DNA of 64,000 nt from Sva-07 sp963752815 (GCA_963752815.1 CAVVZI010000006.1:1-64000); one strand, 5' to 3'; positions 1 to 8,687 are shown, numbered from the stretch's first letter. Program-made: numbers and translations. The notes: generated by a model not told the origin, from the sequence alone.

Positions 1-63
1 CTGCGAGTCGTCAGTCTCACACATGCGCCCGTCGGACGATGGCGTCCGGCAAGCTCCCGTTCC

Positions 64-402
64 TCAGCGATCGGGATCCCCGCGCTGGATCGCACGAGCG
101 GCGGTGATCAGGCGACGCTCGTCGACGTCCCAGTGGGTGATGTCGCCGGCCTCGATGGTGATCGCCCGCGCTTCGAGGCGATGCATGAGGGCGGAAAGGA
201 GGATCGGTCCCCGGACGCCGCCGCGGAGGTAACCGAGGCGGCCGGCGAACGCACTTCCGCCGACGATGAGCGCATCGACGCGGAGCGCGGCGAGCGACCC
301 ACGGACCGGTCCGTCCATCACGAGGCGAACGTCGCGAACACGGCCGAGACAACGTCCGTCGGCGGCGTACACGTCGCACGCCATGAGGTCACTCATCCGC
401 AT
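64..402 (-). CDS. PRC-barrel-like small protein
   Basis: A 112-residue soluble protein with no signal or membrane segment. Its N-terminus has the look of a PRC-barrel fold: residues 10-30 carry a D-G-R-C-L-G-R-V-x-D-V motif, like the first strands of PRC barrels. Its start overlaps the end of the next PRC-like gene by 14 bases, so it is the last gene of a four-gene operon with a lipoprotein and an Nramp-like transporter. Methionines at 402 and 396 are both possible starts. PRC-barrel modules in metal-transport loci are usually accessory or regulatory; the role here is inferred from context only. Confidence 0.7.
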   Translation of the reverse strand: MRMSDLMACDVYAADGRCLGRVRDVRLVMDGPVRGSLAALRVDALIVGGSAFAGRLGYLRGGVRGPILLSALMHRLEARAITIEAGDITHWDVDERRLITAARAIQRGDPDR

Positions 403-790
403 CGTGACGGCTCCCTGGGACGTGGCCGACGATGTGGTCGCGGGTCCAGCGCTCGGCGGCGAAGGTCGCGAGTTCGTTCGCTTCGATCGCGAGATCGACG
501 GTGACTCCGACCGACTTGATGCGGTCGTAGGGGATGCGGCCGGGATCCTCGAGCGACGACCGCTCGATGTGCGAGGTGAGCTTGGCCAGCCAAGTCCCGA
601 TCCGACGCCGTCCCGTCCTGTACAGCAAGTGACCCGGGCCGCTCAACACCGCGGTCACGTACATGGCGCCGGTCTCCTCGTTCCGTTCCAGCTCGAGATC
701 GTCCACCTTCCCGCAGAGCCGACCGTGTCGGTCGCGCATCTGTCGGTCGAGCACGTGCAACCCGGCGTGCAGCACGCGTCCGTCGGTCAT
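389..790 (-). CDS. PRC-barrel domain protein
   Basis: 133 residues. Near the N-terminus the stretch D-R-Q-M-R-D-R-H-G-R-L-C-G-K-V-D-D-L-E-L fits a PRC-barrel (a marked D/G-R-x-G-K-V-D-D-L pattern). Its ATG overlaps the stop of the transporter gene as ATGA (787-790), a sign of translational coupling. It belongs to the same operon as the transporter and probably acts with it, for example as a cytoplasmic sensor or partner. I see no catalytic motif. The call as a real gene is firm; the function is inferred. Confidence 0.75.
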   Translation of the reverse strand: MTDGRVLHAGLHVLDRQMRDRHGRLCGKVDDLELERNEETGAMYVTAVLSGPGHLLYRTGRRRIGTWLAKLTSHIERSSLEDPGRIPYDRIKSVGVTVDLAIEANELATFAAERWTRDHIVGHVPGSRHDADE

Positions 791-2019
791 GATCCGGCCC
801 TCGTGATGATCATCAGGGGAATGGTGACGATGGAGACCACGACGAGGATGACGAGGTACACGCTGGCGATCATGTTGAAGATACGGCCGTTGGTGTGCTC
901 GTCGCCCATGTACGCGGGGTCGTTGGCGATCACGAGGATCGGGAAGTACGTGAGGGGGAGGGCGGCCGCCGACAGGACGATCGAGTACTCGGTCACCTTG
1001 ACCGGATCGACGCCGCTGATCGCGATCAACAACGCGACGACCAGCGCCATCAGGATCACGACGTGGAAGCGTGACGCTTCGACCGGCCGCAGGCGCTTGC
1101 CCCACGGCCAACCGAGGTACTGGGCGACCGTGTAGCCGGCCGACAACGACGTTTCGAGTGCCGCCCCGAAGGTCGCCGCGAAGATTCCGATCAGAGCGAT
1201 CGCCAGCCCGAGCTTGCCGACGGTCACGGTGACCGGCAGCGCGACCTGCGACAGAGTGTCGACCCCGATGTCGGCTGGGGCGAGTACGAGGAACGCGCAC
1301 GCCATGATGGCGAGCGACAGGAGCCCGCCGAGCGGGAACCCGATGAACACATTGGCCCGGTTCTCGTTGAGGTCCTTGACGGTCCAGCCATCCTCCACCG
1401 CTCCACTCGAGAAGAAGAAGACCTCGTAGGGCGTCATCGCGGCACCGAACAAGGCGATGGCGTAGTACGCGTACGAGAAGACGTTCTCGTCACTCGGTAT
1501 CACCGGCGACGAGGCGTCTGACCACAGCTGGCTCCAGTCCGGACCGATCCTCCAGACGGTCACCACGAACACGAGCAGACACAGCCCGAGCAGACCGAAG
1601 ATGCGTTCCATCATGGCGAACGAGAGCCTCCACACCACGAGCCAAACGAGCACCATGACGAACGGAACCAGCAACAGGTAGTTGATGCTGGACACGAGCG
1701 ACAAGGCGATCGCGACGCCGGCGATCTCGGCGGTCAGCGTCAGCAGGTTGATGGCGAACGAAGCGACGAGGTTCGCCAAGCCGAACCTCGGGCCGAGACG
1801 CTCTCGCACGAGGTCGAACACCGGGCGGCCGCAGATGGCGGCGACCCTGCCGCTCATCTCCGCATAGACGACGATGCCGACGACTCCGACCACGACCACC
1901 CAGGCAAGGTTCATGTCGAAACGGGCGCCGACCGCGGCGTTGGCGACGAGGTCGCCCATGTCGACGAATCCACCGATCGCGGTGAGGATGCCGAGGAAGA
2001 TCCCGAGGACGCGCTTCAC
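787..2019 (-). CDS. Nramp-related metal ion transporter, non-canonical ion site
   Basis: 410 residues with about 11 hydrophobic membrane segments, the size and pattern of the SLC11/Nramp (LeuT-fold) family. In classical manganese/iron members the first helix carries DPGN and the sixth MPH. Here the first helix reads D-M-G-D at 20-23, and the sixth reads T-P-Y-E at 196-199, so Asp20 is kept but the Asn, the Met and the His are replaced. Loss of the soft Met ligand is known from the Mg-selective Nramp-related branch, so the substrate may be a hard cation such as Mg2+; this is inference. The gene overlaps the upstream lipoprotein (2016-2019) and downstream PRC gene by ATGA. Confidence 0.85.
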   Translation of the reverse strand: MKRVLGIFLGILTAIGGFVDMGDLVANAAVGARFDMNLAWVVVVGVVGIVVYAEMSGRVAAICGRPVFDLVRERLGPRFGLANLVASFAINLLTLTAEIAGVAIALSLVSSINYLLLVPFVMVLVWLVVWRLSFAMMERIFGLLGLCLLVFVVTVWRIGPDWSQLWSDASSPVIPSDENVFSYAYYAIALFGAAMTPYEVFFFSSGAVEDGWTVKDLNENRANVFIGFPLGGLLSLAIMACAFLVLAPADIGVDTLSQVALPVTVTVGKLGLAIALIGIFAATFGAALETSLSAGYTVAQYLGWPWGKRLRPVEASRFHVVILMALVVALLIAISGVDPVKVTEYSIVLSAAALPLTYFPILVIANDPAYMGDEHTNGRIFNMIASVYLVILVVVSIVTIPLMIITRAGS

Positions 2020-2474
2020 GACAGCTCCTCGATCAGCTCGCGGAGCTCGGCGGCGTCCAGCGACAATGGTGCAGCGACGGTGTCCAGTTCGGCGACGTGG
2101 CCGCGTCGTATCTCGATGCGCACGTCACCGACGTGATCGAAGGCGCTGGTCAGGATCGTCGACAGCTCGTCGCGCAGAACCGCGGACGGCACTCCTTCAG
2201 GCGGTTGGATCGACATGAAGGTGCCGCGCACACCTCCGAGCGCATCCTCCTGCTCCGAGACGGCGACCGACAGATAGCTCCTGAGGGCGTTGCCATCCGC
2301 TCCGGCTCCGGCGAGCAGGCGCACGGTCTCGACCGCCGACAGCGCTGACTCGGCGGTGGTGTTCGCCTTGCGCTCGTATGACTCGACCGACCGTGCCGGG
2401 CCGACTGGGTGTGCCACACATCCGGCGGCCAGCAACGACACGATGAGGCCAGCGAGCACGCGTCGTGACGACAC
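2016..2474 (-). CDS. Predicted lipoprotein
   Basis: 152 residues. A short positive N-terminus (R4, R5), a hydrophobic stretch and a lipobox L-L-A-A-G-C with Cys19 predict export and lipid anchoring on the outer face of the membrane. The mature part is alpha-helical and acidic, with no recognised catalytic motif. It is the first gene of the operon with the Nramp-like transporter, overlapping it by four bases. A periplasmic-side accessory role to that transporter is plausible but not shown. Confidence 0.8.
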   Translation of the reverse strand: MSSRRVLAGLIVSLLAAGCVAHPVGPARSVESYERKANTTAESALSAVETVRLLAGAGADGNALRSYLSVAVSEQEDALGGVRGTFMSIQPPEGVPSAVLRDELSTILTSAFDHVGDVRIEIRRGHVAELDTVAAPLSLDAAELRELIEELS

Positions 2475-2549
2475 GACGCGGCGTTCCCCGACCGGATCGT
2501 GCGCAAACCGACTTGTTCCGCGTGCCCGAACGTGAATCGCTGTTGCGAC

Positions 2550-2777
2550 GTCACCCGATTCGCCTGCAGCAACGGATGGCAGGGGTACGTCTGCAGCACG
2601 GCCGTGCCCAGCTCGATGCGCTCGGTGGCGCGGCCGGCGATCGCCATCGCCACCAGCGGGTCACCCCGTGACGCCGCTCGCGTACCAGAGCGACGAGAAC
2701 CCGTCGGCCTCCGCTTGCACGGCCTGGTCGACGAGGGCATCTATCGTGGATGCCCAGCTGGTCAAACCGATTCGCAT
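2550..2777 (-). pseudogene. Truncated, frameshifted LLM-class F420-dependent oxidoreductase remnant
   Basis: Starts with ATG at 2777 and reads M-R-I-G-L-T-S-W, then Q-A-E-A-D-G-F-S-S-L-W-Y-A-S, the N-terminus of luciferase-like (LLM) F420 oxidoreductases. After 38 residues an extra G in a G run near 2662 shifts the frame. The next frame continues D-P-L-V-A-M-A-I-A-G-R-A-T-E-R-I-E-L-G-T and on to C-H-P-L-L-Q-A-N-R-V. Homology stops there, near residue 75 of a family that is usually about 280-300 long. The single-base shift could be a sequencing error, but the loss of the remaining three quarters is real, so this is a decayed gene. Confidence 0.7.
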
Positions 2778-2873
2778 CGCGTCGGATGGTAACGGGGATT
2801 CGAGCGGTGCTGAACGGTTGGATAGCATCGGAACGCACACCGGGGAAGTGGACGAACAGACGAGGGGGTCGCA

Positions 2874-3710
2874 ATGAGCATCACCATCACACCGATCAAC
2901 GGCGAAATCGGCGCGACGATCACCGGGGCCACCGGCTCCGAGGTGGCGACGCCGGAAGTGGCGAGCCAGGTCCAGGCGGCCATCGACCGGTACGGCGTGG
3001 TCGTGTTCCCCGACCTGCACATCAGTGACGACGACCTCGCCGCGCTCGCCCGCCAACTCGGCGAGGTGGTACTCCCGCTGCACGGCGCGCTGGCCGACCA
3101 TCCCGAGATCGCGCCGATCACGCGCGACCCTGACCAGGACAAGATGGCGCAGTATCGCGAGGCCACGTTCAACTGGCACACGGACGGAACGATGAGCGAC
3201 GTTCCCGACAAACTGACGATGCTCACGGCGATCCGCACGGCCGACGGGGGAGAGGGCAACACCGAGTTCGCCACCACCTACGCCGCGTACGACGCGCTGC
3301 CCGACGACGACAAGGCGCTGATCGACGGCCTCCGCGTCCGGCATTCGTTCGCCAGCGCGCAGCTCAAGATCCACACCGATCCGACCGAGAAACAGCTCGC
3401 GGCGTGGAACACGGTGCCGAAGCGAGAGCATCCGTTGGTCTGGAAGCGCAAGGACGGTCGCCGCTCGCTCGTGATGGGATCGACCGCCGAGGCCGTCCTC
3501 GACGTCCCGGAGGAGGAGGGACGGGCCACCCTGCAGCGAATACTCGAATGGGCCACCCAGCCCCGGTTCACGCTCTCGCATTCGTGGCACGAGGGCGATC
3601 TGGTGATCTTCGACAACACCGGCCTGCTCCACCGGGCGATGCCGTACTCGGCGACGTCGCAACGGCTGATGCACCGGGCCACGGTCGCCGGCGAAGAGGC
3701 CTTCGCCTGA
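2874..3710 (+). CDS. TauD/TfdA-family Fe(II)/2-oxoglutarate dioxygenase
   Basis: 278 residues, normal length for the family. The iron-binding facial triad is visible as W-H-T-D (His102, Asp104) and the distal His253 in L-L-H-R-A-M-P, with Arg264 nearby as a candidate 2-oxoglutarate ligand. It should hydroxylate a substrate using O2 and 2-oxoglutarate, in the cytoplasm. The substrate cannot be read from the sequence; the family covers taurine, alkylsulfates, aryloxyalkanoates and others. It runs convergent to the ABC exporter genes with a 7-base gap. A second, more diverged member lies at 61703. Confidence 0.85.
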   Translation: MSITITPINGEIGATITGATGSEVATPEVASQVQAAIDRYGVVVFPDLHISDDDLAALARQLGEVVLPLHGALADHPEIAPITRDPDQDKMAQYREATFNWHTDGTMSDVPDKLTMLTAIRTADGGEGNTEFATTYAAYDALPDDDKALIDGLRVRHSFASAQLKIHTDPTEKQLAAWNTVPKREHPLVWKRKDGRRSLVMGSTAEAVLDVPEEEGRATLQRILEWATQPRFTLSHSWHEGDLVIFDNTGLLHRAMPYSATSQRLMHRATVAGEEAFA

Positions 3711-3717
3711 TCGACGT

Positions 3718-5577
3718 TCAGGTTGCCTGGCCGGCGAACTGGGCGGCGTAGAGCGCGGCGTACGCGCCGTCGGCCGCGATCAGTTCGTCGTGGTGACCCT
3801 GCTCGACGATGCGGCCCCCGTCCATCACGACGATCGTGTCGGCGCCGCGGATCGTCGAGAGGCGGTGGGCGATCACGAAGCACGTGCGGTTGGAGCGCAG
3901 CGCGTTCATCGCTTCCTGGATCAGCATCTCCGTGCGCGTGTCGACCGACGACGTCGCCTCGTCGAGGATGAGGATCGACGGGTCGGCGAGGAAGGCGCGG
4001 GCGATGGTGAGCAACTGTTTCTGCCCGGCCGAGATGTTGTCGCCCTCGTCGTTGATGATCGTGTCGTAGCCGTCCGGGAGCGAGTGCACGAACCGATCGA
4101 CGTACGTGACCCGCGCGGCGTGCAGGATCGCTTCGTCGGTGGCGTCCGGGTTGCCGTACCGCAGGTTCTCGCGCACCGTGTCGCCGAACAGCCACGTGTC
4201 CTGCAGCACCATGCCGAATCGTGACCGCAGCGCGCGGCGCGGCATCGTCGCGATGTCGATGCCGTCGAGCGTGATGCGGCCCGAATCGAGCTCGTAGAAC
4301 CGCAGCAGGAGGTTGACGAGCGTCGTCTTGCCGGCGCCGGTCGGCCCCACGATCGCCACGGTCTGGCCAGGTTCCACCGCGAGGTCGAGTCCGGTGATCA
4401 ACGGGGCGTCAGCCTTGTAGGAGAAGTCGACGGCGTCGAACACGACCCGGCCGCGCTCCAGCGCCGGCTCGAGCGTGTTGGTCGCGTCGGGACTGATCTC
4501 GTCGGCGTCGAGCAGCTCGCCGACCCGTTCGAGGCAGGCGAGACCCGACTGGAACGTGGCGCTCATCGACGCGAGCTGCTGGATCGGCTGGCTGAACTGC
4601 CGGACGTACTGCAGCATCGCCTGGACATCGCCGATCGAGATCGCGCCGCTGGCGATCCGCAGCCCGCCGATCACCGCGATCGACACGAACTGCAGGTTGC
4701 CCATGAAGCCCATCAGCGGCTGGATGAGGCTGGAGGAGAACTGGGCCGAGCGGCTCGCCTCGTACATCCGCTCGTTCTCCTCGTCGAAGAGTTCGCACAC
4801 GTCGTCCTGGCGACCGAACGTGGTGATGATCGCGTGGGCCGCGAACACCTCCTCGGCCTGCCCGTTCAGCGCACCGGTCGAGCGCCACTGGGTCATGAAC
4901 TTCGGCTTGGCCCTGGCGGCGATCCGCTTCATCAGCCAGATCGACGTGGGCACGGTCACCATGGCGACGATCGCCAGGAGCGGCGAGATGGCGAACATCA
5001 TCACGGTGACGCCGACGACCATGAGCAGCGACGTCAGGATCTGGCTCGAGCTCTGCTGGAGACTCTGGGCGAGGTTGTCGATGTCGTTGGTGACCCGGCT
5101 GAGGAGGTCGCCACGGCTGTGACCGTCGACGTAGGCGAGCGGGAGACGGTGCAGCTTGGCCTCGACGGTCTGCCGCAGGCGCTGCATCGAACGCTGGATC
5201 GCTCCCGTCAGGAGATAGGCCTGCACGTAGCCGAGCGCCCAGCCGACGAGGTAGATCCCGGTGATCAGCATCAGGCGGTCGTGCAGGGCCGTGAAGTCGA
5301 AGTCACCGGTCGTCACGCCGGTGACGATGATGTCGGTGGCGGTGCCGAGCAACCAGGGGCCGAGCACGATGAGTGCGACGCTGCAGACGGTCAGGACGCC
5401 GACGACGGCGAGGATCGGGATCTCGTCGCCGACGACCGTGGCGAGGCGGCGCACCGTGGCGCGGAAGTCGCGGCTCGATTCCGTCGGCATCGCCGAGTTC
5501 CACGCGCCCGGCCCCTGCCGCGCTTCGCGCCCGGTCGTCTGCAGGACCGTGAGGTCGTCGTCGTCGGTGGTGGTCAT
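3718..5577 (-). CDS. ABC exporter, half-transporter with intact ATPase site
   Basis: 619 residues: an N-terminal polar extension of about 50 residues, a six-helix membrane domain to about residue 340, then an ATPase domain. Walker A is G-P-T-G-A-G-K-T-T and Walker B ends I-L-D-E-A-T-S-S-V-D, so the catalytic Glu is present. The signature is I-S-A-G-Q instead of L-S-G-G-Q. The preceding gene carries the complementary defect, so the two form a heterodimeric exporter of the TM287/288 or MdlAB type with one degenerate ATP site. It overlaps the first subunit gene by ATGA (5574-5577). The substrate is unknown; drug or lipid export is usual for the type. Confidence 0.9.
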   Translation of the reverse strand: MTTTDDDDLTVLQTTGREARQGPGAWNSAMPTESSRDFRATVRRLATVVGDEIPILAVVGVLTVCSVALIVLGPWLLGTATDIIVTGVTTGDFDFTALHDRLMLITGIYLVGWALGYVQAYLLTGAIQRSMQRLRQTVEAKLHRLPLAYVDGHSRGDLLSRVTNDIDNLAQSLQQSSSQILTSLLMVVGVTVMMFAISPLLAIVAMVTVPTSIWLMKRIAARAKPKFMTQWRSTGALNGQAEEVFAAHAIITTFGRQDDVCELFDEENERMYEASRSAQFSSSLIQPLMGFMGNLQFVSIAVIGGLRIASGAISIGDVQAMLQYVRQFSQPIQQLASMSATFQSGLACLERVGELLDADEISPDATNTLEPALERGRVVFDAVDFSYKADAPLITGLDLAVEPGQTVAIVGPTGAGKTTLVNLLLRFYELDSGRITLDGIDIATMPRRALRSRFGMVLQDTWLFGDTVRENLRYGNPDATDEAILHAARVTYVDRFVHSLPDGYDTIINDEGDNISAGQKQLLTIARAFLADPSILILDEATSSVDTRTEMLIQEAMNALRSNRTCFVIAHRLSTIRGADTIVVMDGGRIVEQGHHDELIAADGAYAALYAAQFAGQAT

Positions 5578-7307
5578 GCCGCCAGGCCGCCACGCTGTGA
5601 CGCCACGATCTCGGCGTACGTCGGGCAGGTCGCGACGAGGTCGTCATGGCCGCCCTTGCCGACGAGCTGCCCGTCCTCGAGCACGAGGATCTGGTCGGCC
5701 AGCTCGATCGTCGACACGCGCTGGGCGACGACGAGCACCGCCGCATCCCGCGTCCGTGGCTCGAGCGCAGCCCGCAGCCGTGCCTCAGTGGCGAGATCGA
5801 GCGCGGAGAACGAATCGTCGAAGAGGTAGACCCGCGGGCGGGCGACCAGCGCCCGGGCGATCGCCAGCCGCTGACGTTGACCGCCCGACAGGTTGTTGCC
5901 GCTCTGCGTGACGCGGCTCTCCAGCCCGTCGTCGAGGGCCTGGACGAAACCGGCCGCCTGGGCGATCTCGAGCGCGTCCCACAGTTCGTCGTCGGTCGCC
6001 TGCGGTCGCCCGAAGCGGAGGTTCGAGGCGATCGTCCCGCCGAACAGGTACGACTTCTGCGGCACGTATCCGAGCGATCCCCACAGGATCGTCGTGTCGA
6101 GATCGCGGACGTCGACGCCGCCGACCAGCACGTTGCCGGCGGTCGTGTCCATCAGGCGGGCGGCGAGCTGGAGGAGCGTCGTCTTGCCCGCCCCGGTCGA
6201 CCCGATGATGGCTGTCGTCTCACCCGGTGCGACGTGGAACGACACGTCGTCGAGCACCGCGTGCTGTGCGCCGGGGTGCCGGAACGTGGCACCGCGGAAC
6301 TCGACCGTGCCCGGCGTGCGGAAGCTGCTGACCGGCCGGGCGCTGCGCAGGACGGAGGTCTCGGTGTCGAGCACCTCGCCGATGCGGGCGGCCGAGACAC
6401 CGGCCCGCGGGATCATCGACAGCATGAACGTCGCCAACATGACGGCGCTCAGGATCTGCATCATGTAGGTGAGGAACGCGATCAGCGATCCGATCTCGGT
6501 CGAACCACCCGCCACCCGATCGGCACCGATCCACAGCACGGCGACACCCGACAGGTTGACGATCAGTGTCACCGTCGGGAACGTCGCGGCCATCAGGCAC
6601 GCGGCGCGCATCGACGTGGCCGTCAGTTCGTCGTTGGCCGCGGCGAACCGCCGGGATTCCTCGGGTTCGCGAGTGAAGGCGCGCACGACTCGCACGCCGG
6701 TGATCTGCTCGCGGAGCACCGTGTTGACCCGGTCGATACGGCCCTGCATCTGCTCGAACGACGGAACCATCCGCCTGATCACGAGCCCGAGCACGATGAT
6801 CTCGAGCGGCACCGCCACGAGCAGGATCATCGCCAGGCCGGTGTCCTCGCGGATGGCGAGGATGGTCCCGATCACCATCGTGAGCGGTGCGGCGATCATC
6901 ATCGTCGCCACCATCACGAGGAGGAGTTGCACCTGCTGGATGTCGTTGGTGATCCGGGTGGTCAGCGACGGCGCGCCGAACTGCGTCACTTCGCGGCCGG
7001 ACAGTCCGACGACGCGGCGGAACAGATCGCGCCGGACGTCGCGCCCGAACCCGAGCGCCAGTCGCGCCGCGAACCACATCGCCGCGGCGGCGAAGGCGAC
7101 CTGCACGATCGACACGACGACCATCAGCCCGCCGAGGCGCCAGATCACTTCGCGGTCGCCGACCAGCACGCCGTCGTCGATCAACCGCGCCGAGATCGCG
7201 GGCAGCACGAGGTTCGCCGTGGTCTGGAGCGCCTGGAACAGCACGAGGAGCGCGATCAGGCCCCCGTGCGGGCCGAGGTTGGCGCGCAGGAGCTGGCGGA
7301 GCTTCAC
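5574..7307 (-). CDS. ABC exporter, half-transporter with degenerate Walker B
   Basis: 577 residues from a GTG start at 7307, chosen because it overlaps the TetR stop as GTGA and begins V-K-L-R-Q-L-L just before the first membrane helix. A six-helix membrane domain is followed by an ATPase domain with Walker A G-S-T-G-A-G-K-T-T and signature L-S-G-G-Q. Walker B reads V-Y-L-F-D-D, so the catalytic Glu is Asp. That is the hallmark of the degenerate-site subunit in heterodimeric exporters. It is translated with the second subunit and controlled by the TetR protein upstream. Confidence 0.9.
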   Translation of the reverse strand: MKLRQLLRANLGPHGGLIALLVLFQALQTTANLVLPAISARLIDDGVLVGDREVIWRLGGLMVVVSIVQVAFAAAAMWFAARLALGFGRDVRRDLFRRVVGLSGREVTQFGAPSLTTRITNDIQQVQLLLVMVATMMIAAPLTMVIGTILAIREDTGLAMILLVAVPLEIIVLGLVIRRMVPSFEQMQGRIDRVNTVLREQITGVRVVRAFTREPEESRRFAAANDELTATSMRAACLMAATFPTVTLIVNLSGVAVLWIGADRVAGGSTEIGSLIAFLTYMMQILSAVMLATFMLSMIPRAGVSAARIGEVLDTETSVLRSARPVSSFRTPGTVEFRGATFRHPGAQHAVLDDVSFHVAPGETTAIIGSTGAGKTTLLQLAARLMDTTAGNVLVGGVDVRDLDTTILWGSLGYVPQKSYLFGGTIASNLRFGRPQATDDELWDALEIAQAAGFVQALDDGLESRVTQSGNNLSGGQRQRLAIARALVARPRVYLFDDSFSALDLATEARLRAALEPRTRDAAVLVVAQRVSTIELADQILVLEDGQLVGKGGHDDLVATCPTYAEIVASQRGGLAA

Positions 7308-7867
7308 TGCGCCGCTCCCACACCGTGCAGGAAGAAGCGGACCAGTTCGGCGGCGCTCGGGGCGGGGTCGTACAGGACGGGCTGGCTGAACGCGATGATC
7401 AGCGTCCGGAATCGGCGGGCGGCGTCGTCGGGCGTGATCCGGAGGCGTTCGGGTTCGGCGGCGAACAGCTCGACGGTCGCCTCGCTGGCGGGCATCGTCC
7501 GTCGCTCGACCGGCATCCCCACCGCGCCGATCTTCGACAGGATGTTCCACACGTCGACGAGACGTCGCTGCATCAGTTCGGCGGCGACCTCGAGGCGTTG
7601 CTCGAAGGCCAGCGCGGGGTCGATGGAGCGGATGCCCCGCTCGGTCGGTTCGGGATCGGTCACCCGGTCGAGCACGGCGCGGAACAGGTCGTCCTTGTCG
7701 GCGAACGCCTTGAAGATGGTGCCCTCGGCGACGCCCGCGGTCTCGCTCAACTCGCGGCTCGTGACGGCCGTTCCCCGGGCCGCGACGAGCGGGAGGACAG
7801 CAGTGACGATCGCGTCCCGACGATCGACCCGCGTGAGCGGTGACGCCCGGTGTTCCTGCTTCGCCAT
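7304..7867 (-). CDS. TetR-family repressor of the ABC exporter
   Basis: 187 residues from ATG 7867 (M-A-K-Q-E-H). The helix-turn-helix lies at about residues 33-55 (S-R-E-L-S-E-T-A-G-V-A-E-G-T-I-F-K-A-F), followed by a typical ligand-binding helical domain. It is the first gene of the operon with both exporter subunits, overlapping the first by GTGA. A perfect inverted repeat 20 bases upstream is a likely autoregulatory operator. The expected mechanism is relief of repression by an exported compound (family knowledge, not shown). Confidence 0.88.
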   Translation of the reverse strand: MAKQEHRASPLTRVDRRDAIVTAVLPLVAARGTAVTSRELSETAGVAEGTIFKAFADKDDLFRAVLDRVTDPEPTERGIRSIDPALAFEQRLEVAAELMQRRLVDVWNILSKIGAVGMPVERRTMPASEATVELFAAEPERLRITPDDAARRFRTLIIAFSQPVLYDPAPSAAELVRFFLHGVGAAQ

Positions 7868-7887
7868 GCCCGAGAGAATACACGAAC

Positions 7888-7907
7888 GAGTGAGCACACA
7901 CTCACTC
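7888..7907. promoter_or_regulatory. Inverted repeat, putative TetR operator
   Basis: GAGTGAG, six bases CACACA, then CTCACTC: a perfect 7-bp inverted repeat located 21-40 bases upstream of the TetR start. The position suits autoregulation of the TetR/ABC exporter operon. Confidence 0.6.
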
Positions 7908-7913
7908 AGTCGA

Positions 7914-8022
7914 GCAATGGCGATGTAGTGCGCTAGCGGCCCGACATCGCCATCGCTTTGCCGGGTATGGCCGAAGCGATGGTGATGTAGTGCGCCAGTG
8001 GCACGACATCGCCATCGCTTTG
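7914..8022. repeat. Two copies of a palindromic repeat
   Basis: Two copies (7914-7960 and 7974-8022) share GATGTAGTGCGC and CGACATCGCCATCGCTTTG. The second copy folds into a long hairpin: a 15-base arm at 7974-7988 pairs with 8006-8020 with one mismatch. The copies lie between the TetR promoter and a hydrolase remnant. They resemble REP/MITE-like elements; no coding potential is seen. Confidence 0.7.
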
Positions 8023-8025
8023 TGT

Positions 8026-8184
8026 CGGGTGCGTGCTGCCTGTGTCGACCACGAGTTGCACGTGTGGGATGCGGGGAGCCATCGTGGGTTCCTGGAGGTG
8101 GCGCCCGAGGACGCCGAGCGCACCGCTGAGGTGCGGCGGTTCGCCGAGCGTTGCGGGAGTGAACGACAGGAGGTCGGCAGATGA
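8026..8184 (+). pseudogene. Remnant: C-terminus of an alpha/beta hydrolase
   Basis: The frame reads V-D-H-E-L-H-V-W-D-A-G-S-H-R-G-F-L-E-V-A and continues with E-V-R-R-F-A-E-R. This resembles the last segment of HSL-type esterases, where the catalytic His sits in H-V-W-x-x-x-x-H. Everything upstream is missing and replaced by the palindromic repeats. The stop overlaps the next start as ATGA (8181-8184), the usual spacing in intact operons of this genome, so a complete hydrolase gene probably once preceded the split-barrel gene. Similarity is short, so confidence is moderate. Confidence 0.4.
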
Positions 8185-8687
8185 GAGAACAGCGGCGCGG
8201 CGGGAAGATCGCCATGGATGTGGCCGAGCGCGACGCCTTCCTGGCGGCCGAACGGACGTGCCGCGTGGCGACCGTCCGCGGTGACGGTGCACCGCACGTG
8301 ACCCCGCTGTGGTTCGCGTGGGACGGCTCGTCGCTGTGGCTGACGTCGATCGTCAAGAGTCAGCGCTGGACGGATCTCCAACGCGACGGCCGCGTCAGCG
8401 TGGTCGTCGACGCCGGCGAGGACTACATGGAGCTGCGGGGCGTCGAGATCAGCGGCGTGGCGACCCCGGTCGGCGAGATCCCACGCACGGGGGAGGACGC
8501 ACCCGAGCTCGCGCAGGCCGAGGAGATCTACGGCGCCAAGTACACCGGCGGGCAGATGTACCACGACGGGCGCCACGCCTGGCTGCGGATCGTCCCCGAC
8601 AAGATCGTCAGTTGGGACTTCCGCAAGCTCGGCGGCACTCGGGAAGTGATGCGCCGGATCACCGAGGTTTGTCGGGCTCGTAGCTGA
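8181..8687 (+). CDS. Pyridoxamine-5'-phosphate-oxidase-like split-barrel protein
   Basis: 168 residues with the FMN/F420-binding split barrel fold: T-C-R-V-A-T-V-R-G-D-G-A-P-H-V-T-P-L-W-F, then S-S-L-W-L-T-S, then R-V-S-V-V-V-D-A-G. In actinobacteria such proteins are often F420-dependent reductases; which cofactor this one uses cannot be decided here. Its 3' end overlaps the convergent rhamnulokinase gene by 29 bases. It may have been co-transcribed with a now lost hydrolase. Confidence 0.8.
   Translation: MREQRRGGKIAMDVAERDAFLAAERTCRVATVRGDGAPHVTPLWFAWDGSSLWLTSIVKSQRWTDLQRDGRVSVVVDAGEDYMELRGVEISGVATPVGEIPRTGEDAPELAQAEEIYGAKYTGGQMYHDGRHAWLRIVPDKIVSWDFRKLGGTREVMRRITEVCRARS

Noticed and set aside
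1..63. Coding sequence at the left edge
   Set aside because: Too short and without any recognisable protein pattern on either strand.
5646..7928. A 760-codon open frame on the plus strand
   Set aside because: It lies opposite the ABC exporter and TetR genes, has Arg/His/Asp-rich composition and no family motif. It is a high-GC antisense shadow.
7914..8022. Possible CRISPR array
   Set aside because: Only two repeat copies, themselves palindromic over most of the length, with a 13-base gap and no cas gene.
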